Positions 33,065 to 44,150 of a stretch of DNA of 64,000 nucleotides are shown here, piece after piece (the stretch's first letter is position 1; every line of letters starts with the position of its first letter). Below the pieces are notes generated by a model. That model did not search any database. It saw nothing but the letters and a program-made list of their open reading frames with translations, and was not told the origin of the DNA. The DNA is from Rhabdophis nuchalis (lineage: Eukaryota; Chordata; Lepidosauria; Squamata; Natricidae): positions 43,461,110 through 43,525,109 of the forward strand of contig CM077647.1 in the NCBI GenBank assembly GCA_039707465.1. The letters are read 5' to 3'. The translations under genes and the position numbers were made by a program.

Positions 33065-34617
33065 TTAAAAAGTTATTTTAATGAATACACATACACATGT
33101 ATAGTGTATATAATACATGTATGTATAATAAATGTATATATAATAACATTATTTCCAACTAAGAGAGATTTCAGGCCAGATGTAGTTACAAGGTGTGGTC
33201 AAAAAAGTAAAGATGGTAGCCATGATGATGCAAATTTCTCCTGGTTTTTTTATTTTATTTTTTTGTGCATTGCATGTATGATAAACTTTAAAAAATGGGT
33301 ATATAGCTTTAAATGTACAATTGTAACTACTATCTTGATCATATTTTGCAGATACCCCTGCTCCAGGCATTGACTCATTTAATTGTGCCATCAAGTCTGT
33401 ATCGACTGAGCAACTTCATTTTCCCCCCCCAAGACAATCTGTTCCTAAGCTTTAACCTTCAGGCATTCCAAGAGTGCACTCATTGTCACTGGTATATGGT
33501 TCTCAAAATCTTGTAAAGTTTAAGCCGTGTGTGTGTGTGTGTGTGTGTGTGTACATCTACATGGTCATCAATTGGTGCTCAATGGAATTGTGCTTGAATA
33601 GTGTCGTCTAAAACTGTAATAGTTATGGGGGAAATTGTATTTTATTTACAGTACGTATTGGACCATTAGTTTACTCTTGTTTGCTTATTTTATTCTTGGT
33701 GCATCATTTCTACAGTTAATGTGCAGTTTTATAGTCTGAAATAGTTTGAGCAGACAGCCTTTTGATCATAAAAACACTAGTTGCCAATAGGGAAGAAACA
33801 ATACATGTAAAACATTTATCTCATCACTAATTGATATGTTGAAGAGAACCTATCCTTATTTGATAAATTGTCCAGGGAACAAATAAATAATTAGATGACA
33901 GTGCTATTAACAAGTTTAGCACTGGGCTACATAGGATACAGACTGTTAATTTGTATTAAAAATATAATTTTGTTAAATGAGATTCAGATAATTGGAGTCC
34001 TACTGCACATCATCTTTTGGTAATTAGATCTGCTCTGAACTTGTTTCAGACCACATCAATTTAATACTATTATTAGGTTATTAGTACAGGGAATAAGCAT
34101 GTGGTATTCCCTGCGTGTTCTTACATCTCAAAAGCAACATTAATAATATGTTAATTAAACTGCTGAAGTGAAAGGATCTAAAAAAACAATGATGGGTAAC
34201 AAGAAAGCACACACCCCCTTTTTTAAATACTACATTTAAACAAGAAATAAACTGTACTCATAATGGCATTTTGAAATCCAGAAAAAATGGCTGAAATATT
34301 GAATGAAATAAACTGCAGCAAGCACATTAACCAATTGATGTTCATTTTACCTTTCAGATAATTTATTGTACCAACACTGACTCCAAGGTGATTCAAGAAA
34401 TAATATTTCTAAAACAAACACCATTTGTTGCTAATGATAGGGCAAAGCAAACTTGAGGAACATTTATGAACAGTAAAGTCTCTCTCTTTCTATACACATT
34501 TGCAAACCAATCTTTATTATTTGTAGATGAATTAACTATGGCTTGAAAAAAAATCATTAAGCCCATCTGCTTGATTATAGAAGAAAGGGAAAATCCTACT
34601 GATTCTACTTGTGATGG
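33065..34617. other. Intergenic, one GT microsatellite only
   Basis: Contains a (GT)n run at about 33525-33552. Otherwise it is AT-rich with no recognised element. Confidence 0.5.
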
Positions 34618-34625
34618 CTGTAGGC

Positions 34626-34764
34626 CAGGGCTGTCAAACTCGTGACCCATGGGCTGGATGTGTCACACTCTGGCCATGCCCACGCCTGGTTTAGCAAAGG
34701 CAGCGGGGGGGAGTCCTACTATGTCACATGATGCAACCGTGATAACATGAGTTTGACACCCATG
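34626..34764. mobile_element. 139-bp hAT-like MITE
   Basis: The left end is CAGGGCTGTCAAACTC, and the right end read inward is CATGGGTGTCAAACTC. The flanking octamers CTGTAGGC (34618-34625) and CTGTAGAC (34765-34772) match at 7 of 8 positions. There is no coding capacity. Confidence 0.88.
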
Positions 34765-35175
34765 CTGTAGACTATAAGGTCAGTTTGTGGTTTTTTTCCC
34801 CACATCATTTCCCTTAAGTTTGTTGAATTTTTTTTTAAAGCAGCATTACCAATGCCTGTTATGCTTCTGCAGAAATATACTGAGGGAGAACACAGCCCAT
34901 ATAAGTTATTGGAGGTAGGATACGGTAAAATAAAGCTGGTTTCTGCTGAAGATGAATCCCCCATCACAAATTTCAATAACTGAAATCAATATCTCAATCA
35001 GTCAAATATCCAATACTTTGCTATGAAGTATCTTGAAATAGTATGATCTGATCAGCATATATCTATATCATCACTGCTTCCACATATTATTTCTTCGCTC
35101 TATTAGAATATTATTTAAAAGAGCTTTTCATTCAGCTGTTGTGTGATGTGCGTTTATGGCTTCTTAGACTTTCTG

Positions 35176-35330
35176 GGGGAGTGTGGTGGCTTAATGGTTA
35201 AACACAGTGAGCTTGTCAGCTAGAAAGGCTGACAGTCAGGGTTTGGTCACCTGAGTGCAGCAGCATGGTAAGTTCCTGTTACTTGCACCAGCTTCTGTCC
35301 ACCTAGCAGGTTTTTTTAAAAATTCCCACA
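35176..35330 (+). mobile_element. tRNA-derived SINE (squamate SINE type)
   Basis: Pol III A box TGGCTTAATGG at 35187-35197 and a decayed B box GGTTTGGTCAC at 35240-35250, with tRNA-like spacing. They are followed by the SINE body (AGCTAGAAAGGCTGACAG, CCTGAGTGCAGCAGCATGG, CACCTAGCAGG). The right border is approximate. Confidence 0.75.
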
Positions 35331-35639
35331 ACTCTGTCAAACTATTTAGTAAGGCTGTATTACTATTCTTCTTATCTTCCTATTACCTATCTCTTTTTCA
35401 ACTTATGACTATAACTTTGTTGCTTGTATTTTTACAAGTTATATTGTTTTATTTAGTTTCCTAGTATGAGTTATATTGATTGCTTATTTAGTATCCTATT
35501 TTTGTTTTTATTTTCTTTAATTCGTCAAATGTGAATTAGCTAACAGATATAAGTATAGACATAATTATGAATACATGAAATAAATATGAATATGATGGAA
35601 CATTAAAATAGGGATGATAGGCACACTGGTATGCTTATG

Positions 35640-36110
35640 CATTCCAGGCATTGACAACTCTGTTACTGAAGTTATATTTTATGCAATCAAATTTGGAGCA
35701 GTTTACATAAGTTTGTATCTATTGTGAGCTTGTGTGTTATATTGGAAGCTGAAGTATTCATTGACAGGTAGGATATTGTAGCAGATAATTTTATGCATTA
35801 TACTTAAGTCGGATCGAAGACCGTGAAGTTCTAAATTGTCTAAGTCCAAAATGTCAAGTCTGGTGGCATATGGTACTCTGTTGCGAGCAGAAGAGTGGAG
35901 GACTCTTCTTGTGAAATATCTCTGGACACATTCAGTTGTATTTGTCTGATATGCAGTGCTTGTTCCAGATAGATGAGCTGTATTCAAGAATTGGTCTAGC
36001 AAAAGTTTTGTATGTCCTAGTTTGCAGTTCAATATTACCGGAGAAGAAGCTATACAAGATTAGGTTGACTACTCTTAATGCCTTTTTGGCAATGCTGTTA
36101 CAGTAAATTC
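35640..36110 (-). pseudogene. LINE ORF2 C-terminal remnant (CR1/L3-like), reverse orientation
   Basis: On the minus strand the frame 36032-35703 reads VQRYFTRRVLHSSARNRVPYATRLDILDLDNLELHGLRSDLSIMHKI. This matches the post-RT block of CR1/jockey-clade LINEs, with VQR-x-FT-x-R, Y-x-x-RL-x-x-L-x-L, and LE-x-x-R-x-x-DL. Earlier codons extend to about 36110 in degraded form (AIAKKALRVVNLILYSFFSGNIELQT). RT motifs A to C are absent and no 3' tail was identified. It is dead. Confidence 0.7.
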
Positions 36111-36339
36111 TCTGGCACTTAGATCTTATGAGATGAGTACTATAACTATCATTAAATGTTCTTTCTTATGATTTATGATAAATGTATTTTTAGAATGACT
36201 ATGATCATGATTTATAACTTTTAGCTTTTATTTACACTGAGAGCTTATGCACCGAAGACAAATTCCTTGTGTGTCCATCTCACACTTGGACAATAATGAA
36301 TTCTATGTTTAAAAGCAGTAAGTGCGACCAGATAAATAG

Positions 36340-36700
36340 GAACCACTTCAGCGGGTTAGGATAAGTCACCACAGCCAAGTTACTACGGTTAACTCACCAT
36401 GGCCAACTAACCACAGTGAAGTCCCCATAGCCAACACATCACAGTCAGTTTACTGCAGGACATCTCACCATGGGACAACTCACCATGGGACAATTTAACA
36501 ATTCAGTTTAAGTATTTAAAATAAACGAAGAAGTTTTTATTTTTTGTCATTCATATTTTATTCTGTCCCACCTTTTGCATCCATTCTTTAATGATTCTAT
36601 GCTACCATTTCTTTGATATTAGTGTAACTCTTGTCCCACAGTGATTTGCCTCACAGTGAATTGGCCATGGCAAATTGTCATAGATCCCCACTTTGGTGGA
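36340..36700. repeat. Degenerate 14/15-bp minisatellite with inverted flank
   Basis: From about 36366 to 36495, units like GTCACCACAGCCAA, CTCACCATGGCCAA and CTAACCACAGTGAA repeat with a 14-bp period, shifting to 15 bp in the last two units (ACTCACCATGGGACA). At about 36635-36690 related units occur in the opposite sense (CACAGTGAATTGGCCATGGC). This suggests the arms of a fold-back element. Confidence 0.65.
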
Positions 36701-37290
36701 AAGACAATAACATTCTGTGTGCTTCATCATATAGTGATGCTGGCCATACGGCCACAGAAATGTCTTCTAACAATGCTGATTGTTTCAGCTAAGAAACAGG
36801 GATGAACACTGCCATCCTGAGTCAGAAACAACTGGATAGGGGAAACCTTTACCTTTAGAACTTTCTGAGATTTCTGTTTTGTTAGATTATTACTGCGATC
36901 TCATGAAAGTGAGAGATCAAAAATAGAGATATCTCCAACTCCTTTTCCTTTTACATCAATGAAAGAGATGGTGCTCTGAATGTAGTATCTGGTTGAAAAC
37001 CAGTATATTTACTATAAATATGCACCAAGAAAACTTAAATTTTTCTTTGAAATCCACTCTTTGTAAATCACATGTTTCCCAATTCTTTGGTCAGGGGAAC
37101 ATCAAGAATGTTGAAAGCATTTTTCTGGGTTGTAGATAATTTAGATAATAGCTGCTATGAATGAGGATTTATCTTTTAGCAAACATACAAAAACCACTGT
37201 TTACTAATAGGAAATCTGGAAGGATTTTCTTTGTATTCCTTTTTCTCTAACCTCACCAAGACATTCTATTCTATTTTTCTCTGTTCTCCG

Positions 37291-37335
37291 TTCTATACAC
37301 CTTTGCCTCTTTTTGGGGGGCAAAGGTGTATAGAA
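37291..37335. repeat. Perfect 17-bp stem-loop
   Basis: TTCTATACACCTTTGCC at 37291-37307 is the exact reverse complement of 37319-37335, with an 11-nt loop. It is an isolated hairpin with no gene nearby. The surrounding 36700-38360 otherwise shows only a reverse LINE/SINE-like A-rich tail near 38155-38215. Confidence 0.85.
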
Positions 37336-38363
37336 AGGTTATTGTTGGATTGGGTACATCCTTGTAGTTGGCCTAGAAGCTGTATCTGGTATTAACTATA
37401 GGGGCTACAGTGATGAATTGGCTTGGGTAAAATCACTTGATCTGTCTTAACAAGTCATTTCACCTTACACTTTATTACTGTGTTGATTTGCAAAAGGTAC
37501 TTAAACTATCAGGCTGAGCATGCATAAGATGTGTATCATAATAAAACCATTGAACTGTATATCAGTTAACTATTGAGCCGTGTGCAAGATACCTTTGATA
37601 TAACATGCTACATGTGCAAAAATCAGTCTCACCAAATTCAAGAGAATATCATTTGCAGATGGGCCTTCTCTATGTTGATACCCACACTGCCCTGAAATTT
37701 GTGAGATATCAGTTTATTAGTTATTTATTATATTATGATTATCACATTTAAATTCTTTACTCAAGTTTCTTTATATCAATGTTGGATAAATGGTTTTGTA
37801 TTTCTTTCCCTACTATTTTTTAAAATTAATATGTTCTTATGATGTTTTAGTTAATACAAATCAAATCACGCACATTATGGTCACTGACTAGAATTCTTCA
37901 AATGATTATAATTAGGTCATTTTGTAATCAAAATGTTTGTAGGCTTACAGAGAGTATGACAAAATGTAGCTATATAAAAGGAAACAAAATTGTACTGGTT
38001 TGATAAAAGTAACTGGGCAGCAAATAAATCAGAATTGTCTGGGTATTTCAATAAGGAGATATAAATCAGGACTCTGTATCTTTATGAAAGATGAAGTATG
38101 ACAGGTCATGAACTGTAGATGCAGCTGCTCCTTCTCTATAGAGATACAATTATATTTATTTTTATTTATTTATTCAGTTTGTTTAGCTGCCCATCTCAAA
38201 CTCAGTGAATCATAAAATCTTCACTTGTATGGCCTTTTTCTTTTCTTTTTTCTTTTGCTTTTGCCCTTGAGAATGGTTCTTGGGAACACCATAATGTAAG
38301 TGCTAACTGGAGGGAAACATTGGATTAAGCATCTTGCAGGGCTTAAAATTTAGGATTTAAAAC

Positions 38364-39043
38364 ATGTAGTCTTTGAGTTACAACAGTTCATTTAGTGACC
38401 ATTCAATGGCACTGGAAAAAGTGACTTATGACTGGTTTTCACAATTAGAACCAATGCTGCATGCCCATGGTCATGTTATCAGCATTTAGACACTTAGCAA
38501 CTGTTTTTTCTCCTGAAAAAGGACCTTTGGGACAACCATGACATGGATAATTGAGAATCTCTACCGACGTTTTGCCATACAATTTGGGATGAACAACCTT
38601 TGAATGGTGTGGGAGCAGGAATGGATTTTGAAAAGAAAAATTGAGCCTACGGGAACCAGGAACACTACTCAGGTGACACAGATAAACCTCTAAAAGCTTC
38701 AATGACCCTCTAAAAAGATGGAAATGACCAGTTGTCTGCAAGGAATATAAATCCTTTCATTCCCCACTATCCCCATTACCCAAGAAGTTGAAGAAGCTTC
38801 TTGGGTGAGAAGTGAAATGTCTTCAAAGAAAAAACAAGAAAGTCCAGTTTCCTCCTGAAAAAGCACCTTTGTAACATTTATGACGGTTGCAGTGTCTCGA
38901 GATCATATGATCCCCTTTTGTGACTGTCTGACAAGCAAAGTCAATGGGGAAGGCAGATTCACTTAATAACCATCATAAAATGGGGCAAAACTCATGTAAC
39001 AACTGTATTGCTCAATAATTTTGTAAATCAAGGACTATATGTA
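38364..39043. mobile_element. Second copy of the palindromic TIR MITE, interrupted
   Basis: Relative to 3785-4152 this is in reverse orientation: GTAGTCTTTGAGTTACAACAG at the left and CAAGGACTATATGTA at the right. It is interrupted at about 38510-38871 by unrelated sequence flanked by a 20-bp direct repeat. The outer parts join sensibly across the interruption (TTAGCAACTG to ATTTATGACGGTTGCAGTG). Confidence 0.75.
38510..38871. mobile_element. Insertion with 20-bp direct repeats, possibly Penelope-like end
   Basis: CTCCTGAAAAAGGACCTTTG (38510-38529) recurs as CTCCTGAAAAAGCACCTTTG (38852-38871). The interior contains ACAACCATGACATGGATAA and, near the right side, AAGCTTCTTGGGTGAGAAG and GAAATGTCTTCAAAGAAA. 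I remember such phrases from squamate Penelope-like element ends. There is no coding sequence. The class is tentative. Confidence 0.5.
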
Positions 39044-39238
39044 CTCAGGAAAATGTTCTTTGGGTAGGACAGGCTAATCCAGTTCTAGCTTTCAAACTTT
39101 TAGCAGGCTGCTTCAGTTTGGTTAGTGGTTGATCATAGTCCCTCATCAAAATCCCCTTCCTTGACAGCCCAGAATGTTGCAGCATTTCTAGGGTGACACT
39201 TTTCATGTTTAGAATTGTCCCAATGGGAAGTCTCTAAA

Positions 39239-39366
39239 CTAGTGTTTTTGAAACTTGACCACTTTAAGATTTGTGGATTTCCAAAAAGAAAAAAAAGTCT
39301 ATGGACTTCAACTTCCAGAATTCCCCAGTATGGATATCTTAAAATTGCCAATTTTGAAAATATTTG
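39239..39366. mobile_element. Diverged hAT-like MITE
   Basis: The ends CTAGTGTTTTTGAAACTTGACC and, inward from the right, CAAATATTTTCAAAATTGGC are decayed inverted repeats. The interior ACTTTAAGATTTGTGGA and GGACTTCAACTTCCAGAATT resembles the family seen at 63117-63230. Confidence 0.6.
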
Positions 39367-39519
39367 GGGGGAGAGGGCAAAAACCAGTAGGAAGCAGACA
39401 AATTAATGAGCCAGATTTTATTTTAGTCAGGTTGAAATCTGCATATGTGGGACTGATTAGGGTATATTGCAGGGGTGTCACTGAAATATAATTTTATCAT
39501 ATTTTATCTATATTTTAAA

Positions 39520-40260
39520 TTACTAGCTGTACCCGCGTTGCTGTGGCCCAGTCTGGTTAAATGGCAAATCTACACCTGCACACACAAACACGTACACAAC
39601 CACCGTATAACCCACAACCTACCTACCTACCTACTATATTTCTTCCTCTCTCCCTCTGCCTACCTATCTACCTACCTACTGTATTTTTCCCTCTCTCTCT
39701 CTCTCCCTCTACCTACCTACTGCATTTCTCCTTCTCTATCTATCCCTTGACGTACCTACCTACCTACTGTATTTCTCCCCCCCCCCTCTCTCTATCCCTC
39801 TACCTACCTACCTACCTACTGTATTTTCCCCTCTCTCTCTCTATCCTTCTATAGGCCATCTGGGAGTGTGCTATCCTCTGTGCCTTGTTTTGGGCCTAGT
39901 AGGCTCCATACAATGTGGAACATTGGAGGCTTATTCGGTTGCTGAGGAAATGACCGTTGGAAATGTGAGGGGTGTGTGCATGAAGCATCATAAGAAGCAG
40001 CCGGGTGGGAGGAGGTACAGGGAGGTGAAAACCTGAGAACTGCGTACCTTTTATGTTTGTGCTGTTTGCACATGACACACATGTGCCAGTCACACAAAAT
40101 GTACATATCATTGTTACTCCCTTTCTTAGCAACATTGTGTGAAAATTTGGTGGCGATCGGTGTGGTACTTTCTGAGATTAGCGATTTTGCACAAACTATT
40201 TTAAATTTTTATTACAATTTTAGATTGTATTCTATTCCAACTTCATTTTAGACTGTTATT
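39520..40260. mobile_element. Unclassified interspersed repeat with internal minisatellite
   Basis: Starts with ACTAGCTGTACCCGCGTTGC and has GAAAATTTGGTGGCGATCGG near 40142. I recognise both as parts of a widespread animal interspersed repeat but cannot assign its class (Helitron-like is possible). Between them, 39608-39855 is a composite tandem repeat. No coding sequence is visible. Confidence 0.5.
39608..39855. repeat. Composite minisatellite, about 45-50-bp units
   Basis: Five units, each made of (CTAC)n, then TGTATTT, then a CT-rich stretch ending TATCC or similar; they begin near 39614, 39660, 39706, 39752 and 39802. The periodic peptide frames are artefacts. Confidence 0.85.
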
Positions 40261-40516
40261 CCAATTTCATTTTAAATTGTATTTTATCATATTCCATTTT
40301 AAATTGCTTTTATCACATTTAGTAATAAATTTGTTTCTCAAACTTTGATATGGCTCATGGGCTAATCAATAAAGACTCAATGTTTTAGTCAAACCTGCCA
40401 GGTTTCTAACTATTACATTATATACTTGGGGGACAACTTGAAATACAGTCCTTGATTATTTGGCTAAAATAATCATTTGAAATCAAAACTTTTTTTGCTG
40501 GGGACAATGGACAAAC

Positions 40517-40985
40517 AACTAGAAAAGGCTTATGGGTGATTGTTTTGAACATTGTAATCACAATGAGAATATTATATGCACAAATTTGGAAATTTTTTGT
40601 AATATCTATAATGAAGATATTGTTGGTAAAGATGACAGAACTGGCAGAGATGAAAAAATTGACTTGCTTAATAATAAAAAGAAAGAAACTATGTTTATTA
40701 CAGACTGGAAATCCTTTACACTAGGTAAAGTGTAAAATTATTTATGGATATAATTAGAAAGGGTAGAATATGGAAAGAAGAAATTGTGATGTAACCTTAG
40801 GGAAAGATAGTTAAATAGAGTCATTTATAGCTGCAGTAAGAAAGATCAAAAGTCACTTTAAAAAAAATCTTTTCTTTCATTTAATTATATTTGCACTATT
40901 CTTTCCTTTCCCTTCCTTTCTTCTTTTCTTTCCTTTTGTTTTAAATGTTTTTACTTGGTCAAATTTTAATTACTAAATTTAAAAA
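40517..40985 (+). pseudogene. L1 ORF2 C-terminal fragment and 3' UTR
   Basis: In one frame from 40536, IVLNIVITMRILYAQIWKFFVISIMKILLVKMTELAEMKKLTCLI parallels the ORF2 end in the large L1 (LIVNVLTAARIVFTKDWKN...IPMQEEVIRKIMECAEMSKL), and a T/C-rich 3' region follows. It is a short, 5'-truncated, inactivated copy. Confidence 0.7.
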
Positions 40986-41059
40986 AACAAATAGATGCAA
41001 TTTTCAAGCAGTTGGACTGAGCCATTTCCAGAGGTGTAAAGGAGATGCATCAAATATTT

Positions 41060-41190
41060 TTATTGGCCAAGTAAAATTTTAATGCTATTTAAAACTGTTT
41101 GTTATGTAATTTTGGATCACCATTGTTTAATTAATTTTATTATTTAATTTTATTGGTGGAAAGTTGGGCTATAAATTCAGCAACATTCAT
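41060..41190 (+). mobile_element. Possible CR1-like LINE tail remnant
   Basis: TTTAATTTTATTGGTGGAAAGTTGGGCTATAAATTCAGCAAC resembles a decayed CR1-like 3' end. Identity is weak. From 41200 to 42650 I recognise nothing. Confidence 0.35.
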
Positions 41191-42654
41191 AACTTGAATA
41201 TACAGCTACTGTGAGGATTTCCATATTGATAAATATAGAAGCAAAATATAGAAGAGAGTACAAGATGAACTATTAGGTATTCTCTGATAAGAGTATATAT
41301 TAATGTTATCCAAAAATGATGAATGCAAAAAAATAGCAATGAAAAATTAATAGTCTATCAACTATTACTAATTTTCACTTAATTATCATACAAATATATA
41401 TTCAAAATATATTATCTGAAATACAATGCAATATACTCTAAAGTGCTTATGTCCATGTTTTAGGTTCTGCTACTCCTTTAAGAGGTCAAGAAGATATGTA
41501 TAGTACTCCCTTCTCCAGTTTTTATATGAGAACATATCCTAAATAGTTAACATCTGATCCAAGATTATGAATGAAGATAACATGGATCTTGGTTTCCAAA
41601 GTCCAGTTATATATACATTTATTACTGCCTCTCTATTACAAAAAATGAACATAGAATTATAGCTGGACCCATATCAAAAATCTACTTTTGGATTAGGATT
41701 TTCATAGATAGGAATATAGACATAGACAAAGTTTATTGCTCATTATCAGGTTCCAAAATGAAATGTATCTAATTAAAGATGGAAAATGATTACTTTCTAA
41801 ATATTGGTTGACTCAAAATGATAAGTAGTGCTAACCAGTGTGCAATAGCAAGAGATGCTGGGAAATATAATTGAGTCCCATGTTTTCTGCCCTGATTATG
41901 AAAATGGTTGATGATCAGTAGAATCTCCAGAAGTGAGAGACATAGGGAATATCAGATGGAGAGAGGACTAGTGATAAGAGCTGAAAATGTAATAGGTCAG
42001 TGTTCTGTGATCCATTATGATTTAGCTTATTATAAAAAAGCATACCACTCACTCAAGTGTGGCAGGAATGGACATTGGGAGAGGTCCTCTTTGGAGAGCT
42101 GGACAGTTGAAATATAGTAGTAGTGATTAGCAAAAAAAAAGGTGTGATGAAGCAGATCATTACAGGGAAAGAGGTATATGAGGAGAGTTATATTATGTGG
42201 AATGGGTGGCCATATAATATAATCAATCAGTCAATTAATAGGAATATTGGCTCCACTACCCTGTTGGTTTTGTAGCACAACGCAGTATTTGGGTGCTAAA
42301 TTGTTGAAAGCGCTAGATTTTGGAAAGTCTTGTATTAAGGTTGATTGTGTTAAATAAATGTAGGTTCATTGCAACAGGATCATACTCCATTACTATAGGA
42401 GAGAAAACAGCTAGTCTGATGTGTAAGACTAAAACCTAGCTAAATATTTTCTTATCAAAAACATGGTTTTTGCTGCAACCATAGCCTGAACAAAGCTGAG
42501 TACTAGAGAATGCTTCTCTGTAAGTTATATATGTTCATGATACCACCAGCCTCAAAGAAGGCATTGATGCACTTTCTTCCCATCGTCCAAGCTATTACAT
42601 ATTATCTTAATAATGTCTATTCAGTCACCAATCTTCCCTTTTGGGAGTTCCAGG

Positions 42655-42800
42655 TGAAATTGATTATCTATAACTCTTTCAGTTAGGATTCGTACCAGGG
42701 GAAGGCATGTAAACGGCATTAATTGTTGATGTGTTTGACCTACAGTGGGACACAGATGAAGCCCTCATGGTCATTCTAGATCTCTCAATTGTAATTTGAA
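42655..42800 (+). pseudogene. Decayed CR1/L2-like RT fragment
   Basis: The codons QLGFVPGEGM, a stop, TALIVDVFDLQWDTDEALMVILDLSIV align by eye with QSGFRTGHSTETALVALVDDL...ILVLLDLSAAFD of the nested LINE at 25646-27244. This covers the region leading into RT motif A. Stops and substitutions are frequent, so it is an old fragment. From 42810 to 43715 nothing else is recognised. Confidence 0.6.
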
Positions 42801-43717
42801 AGTAAATGGCTTCTACATGAATAGATAACTCTTTATAAGTGAACAGTACTACAGTTTTCCAAATGATTGCACCAAAATTTTCAAAAACAAAAGGAAGAGA
42901 AAGGTAACTAATCTAGATTATATAAACAATGATTCCTAGGAATATGTCACACTGAACCCATTGATATTTTTCTTGAAGAGACTGTCTATGTCATTTCAAA
43001 GAAAGTTATTGTTATATGTTATAAACAAGCTATGAAAGCATGTATAATGATGCTCAATTTGATTAAATAATATTTTAAAAGTTGGGTATGTTTATATGTA
43101 TATGTAACATTTTATGGTGTGTATGGATGCCTTGATGAACAACTCCAAATCAAAACTATCATTATTTTAGCACAATAAGAATAACTGAAGTATTCAGATA
43201 AAAATAAATTTGAAAACCATGTATGTGATAAAAATAGTTATGTAGATTGCACTATTCTGTACTTCATATCTAAGTTAGTGCCCCTGATTTTAATAAAGTT
43301 CAGAAACTATAGAATATTAACTTGTTGTTTTAAAAAAAAAAAAAGATTATGGCAATAGTTACTTGCCTTTAGGCGTTGTATGTCACTTCCATACATAGTA
43401 AACTAAAATACAGTTTGCAGTTTTAACTACAGCCAAAACCACACAGATGGTTTGAGTAAACCATCTTTCCTAGCCTGCAGCCCAATAGAAATGCTAGGTT
43501 ACAAGTTTCACCATTTCAGCTAGAGAACTATGGAAAAGGTGGAAGTCATCAAAGGGTAACAGGTTAGGAAAAGCACATATTGAATAATTGTAAACAGCAA
43601 GACAACTCTCCAACTCACACACACTGCCAAAGCATAGAGGACAAAGCCAAGTCAGTTAAAAACAAAGCTGTAAATTCAAAATTTTAAATAAAAGCCTACT
43701 GTATATGACTATAAAAA

Positions 43718-44150
43718 GGGAACTATACGAGACCGCCTCCTGCCCCATACATCCCTTCGTCCGATCCGCTCCCACAGAGAGGGTCTTCTCCGGGTGCCGT
43801 CAGCTGGGCAATGCCGGTTGGCGACACCCAGGGGAAGGGCCTTCTCTGTGGCGGGCCCAGCCCTCTGGAATGACCTACCCCCTGACCTTCGCACTACCTC
43901 GGACCTCCGCCTCTTTCACCAACATCTTAATTCCAAAAAGCCGGCCTAGCATAGCCCCCCGCTTCTGACTTTTTATGTATAAATTGCTATTTGGTAGGGT
44001 TTTAAATGGTTTTAGCACGGGTTTTAATAATTTAATATGTTTTAAATTGATTTATATTGTTCTTATTGTGGTTTTAATAATGCCTGTGCATCGCCCTGGG
44101 TCCTAACAAGGAGAAGGGCGGGGTATAAATTCGGGGAAAAAAACCTACTT
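43718..44150 (+). pseudogene. CR1/L2-like LINE, 5'-truncated C-terminus and 3' UTR
   Basis: Begins inside YLRDRLLPHTSLRPIRSHREGLLRVPSAGQCRLATPRGRAFSVAGPALWNDLPPDLRTTSDLRLFHQHL. It continues through a 3' UTR with GCATCGCCCTGGGTCC and GGGGTATAAATTCGG. The C-terminus is shorter than in the copies at 25646 and 27245 because HFF-x-x-AGL is altered to SKKPA. No tail repeat remains beyond a short A run. Confidence 0.9.

Noticed and set aside
39520..40260. Assignment of this repeat to Helitron
   Set aside because: No clear 5' TC, 3' CTRR hairpin end or Rep/helicase sequence was seen, so it is left unclassified.
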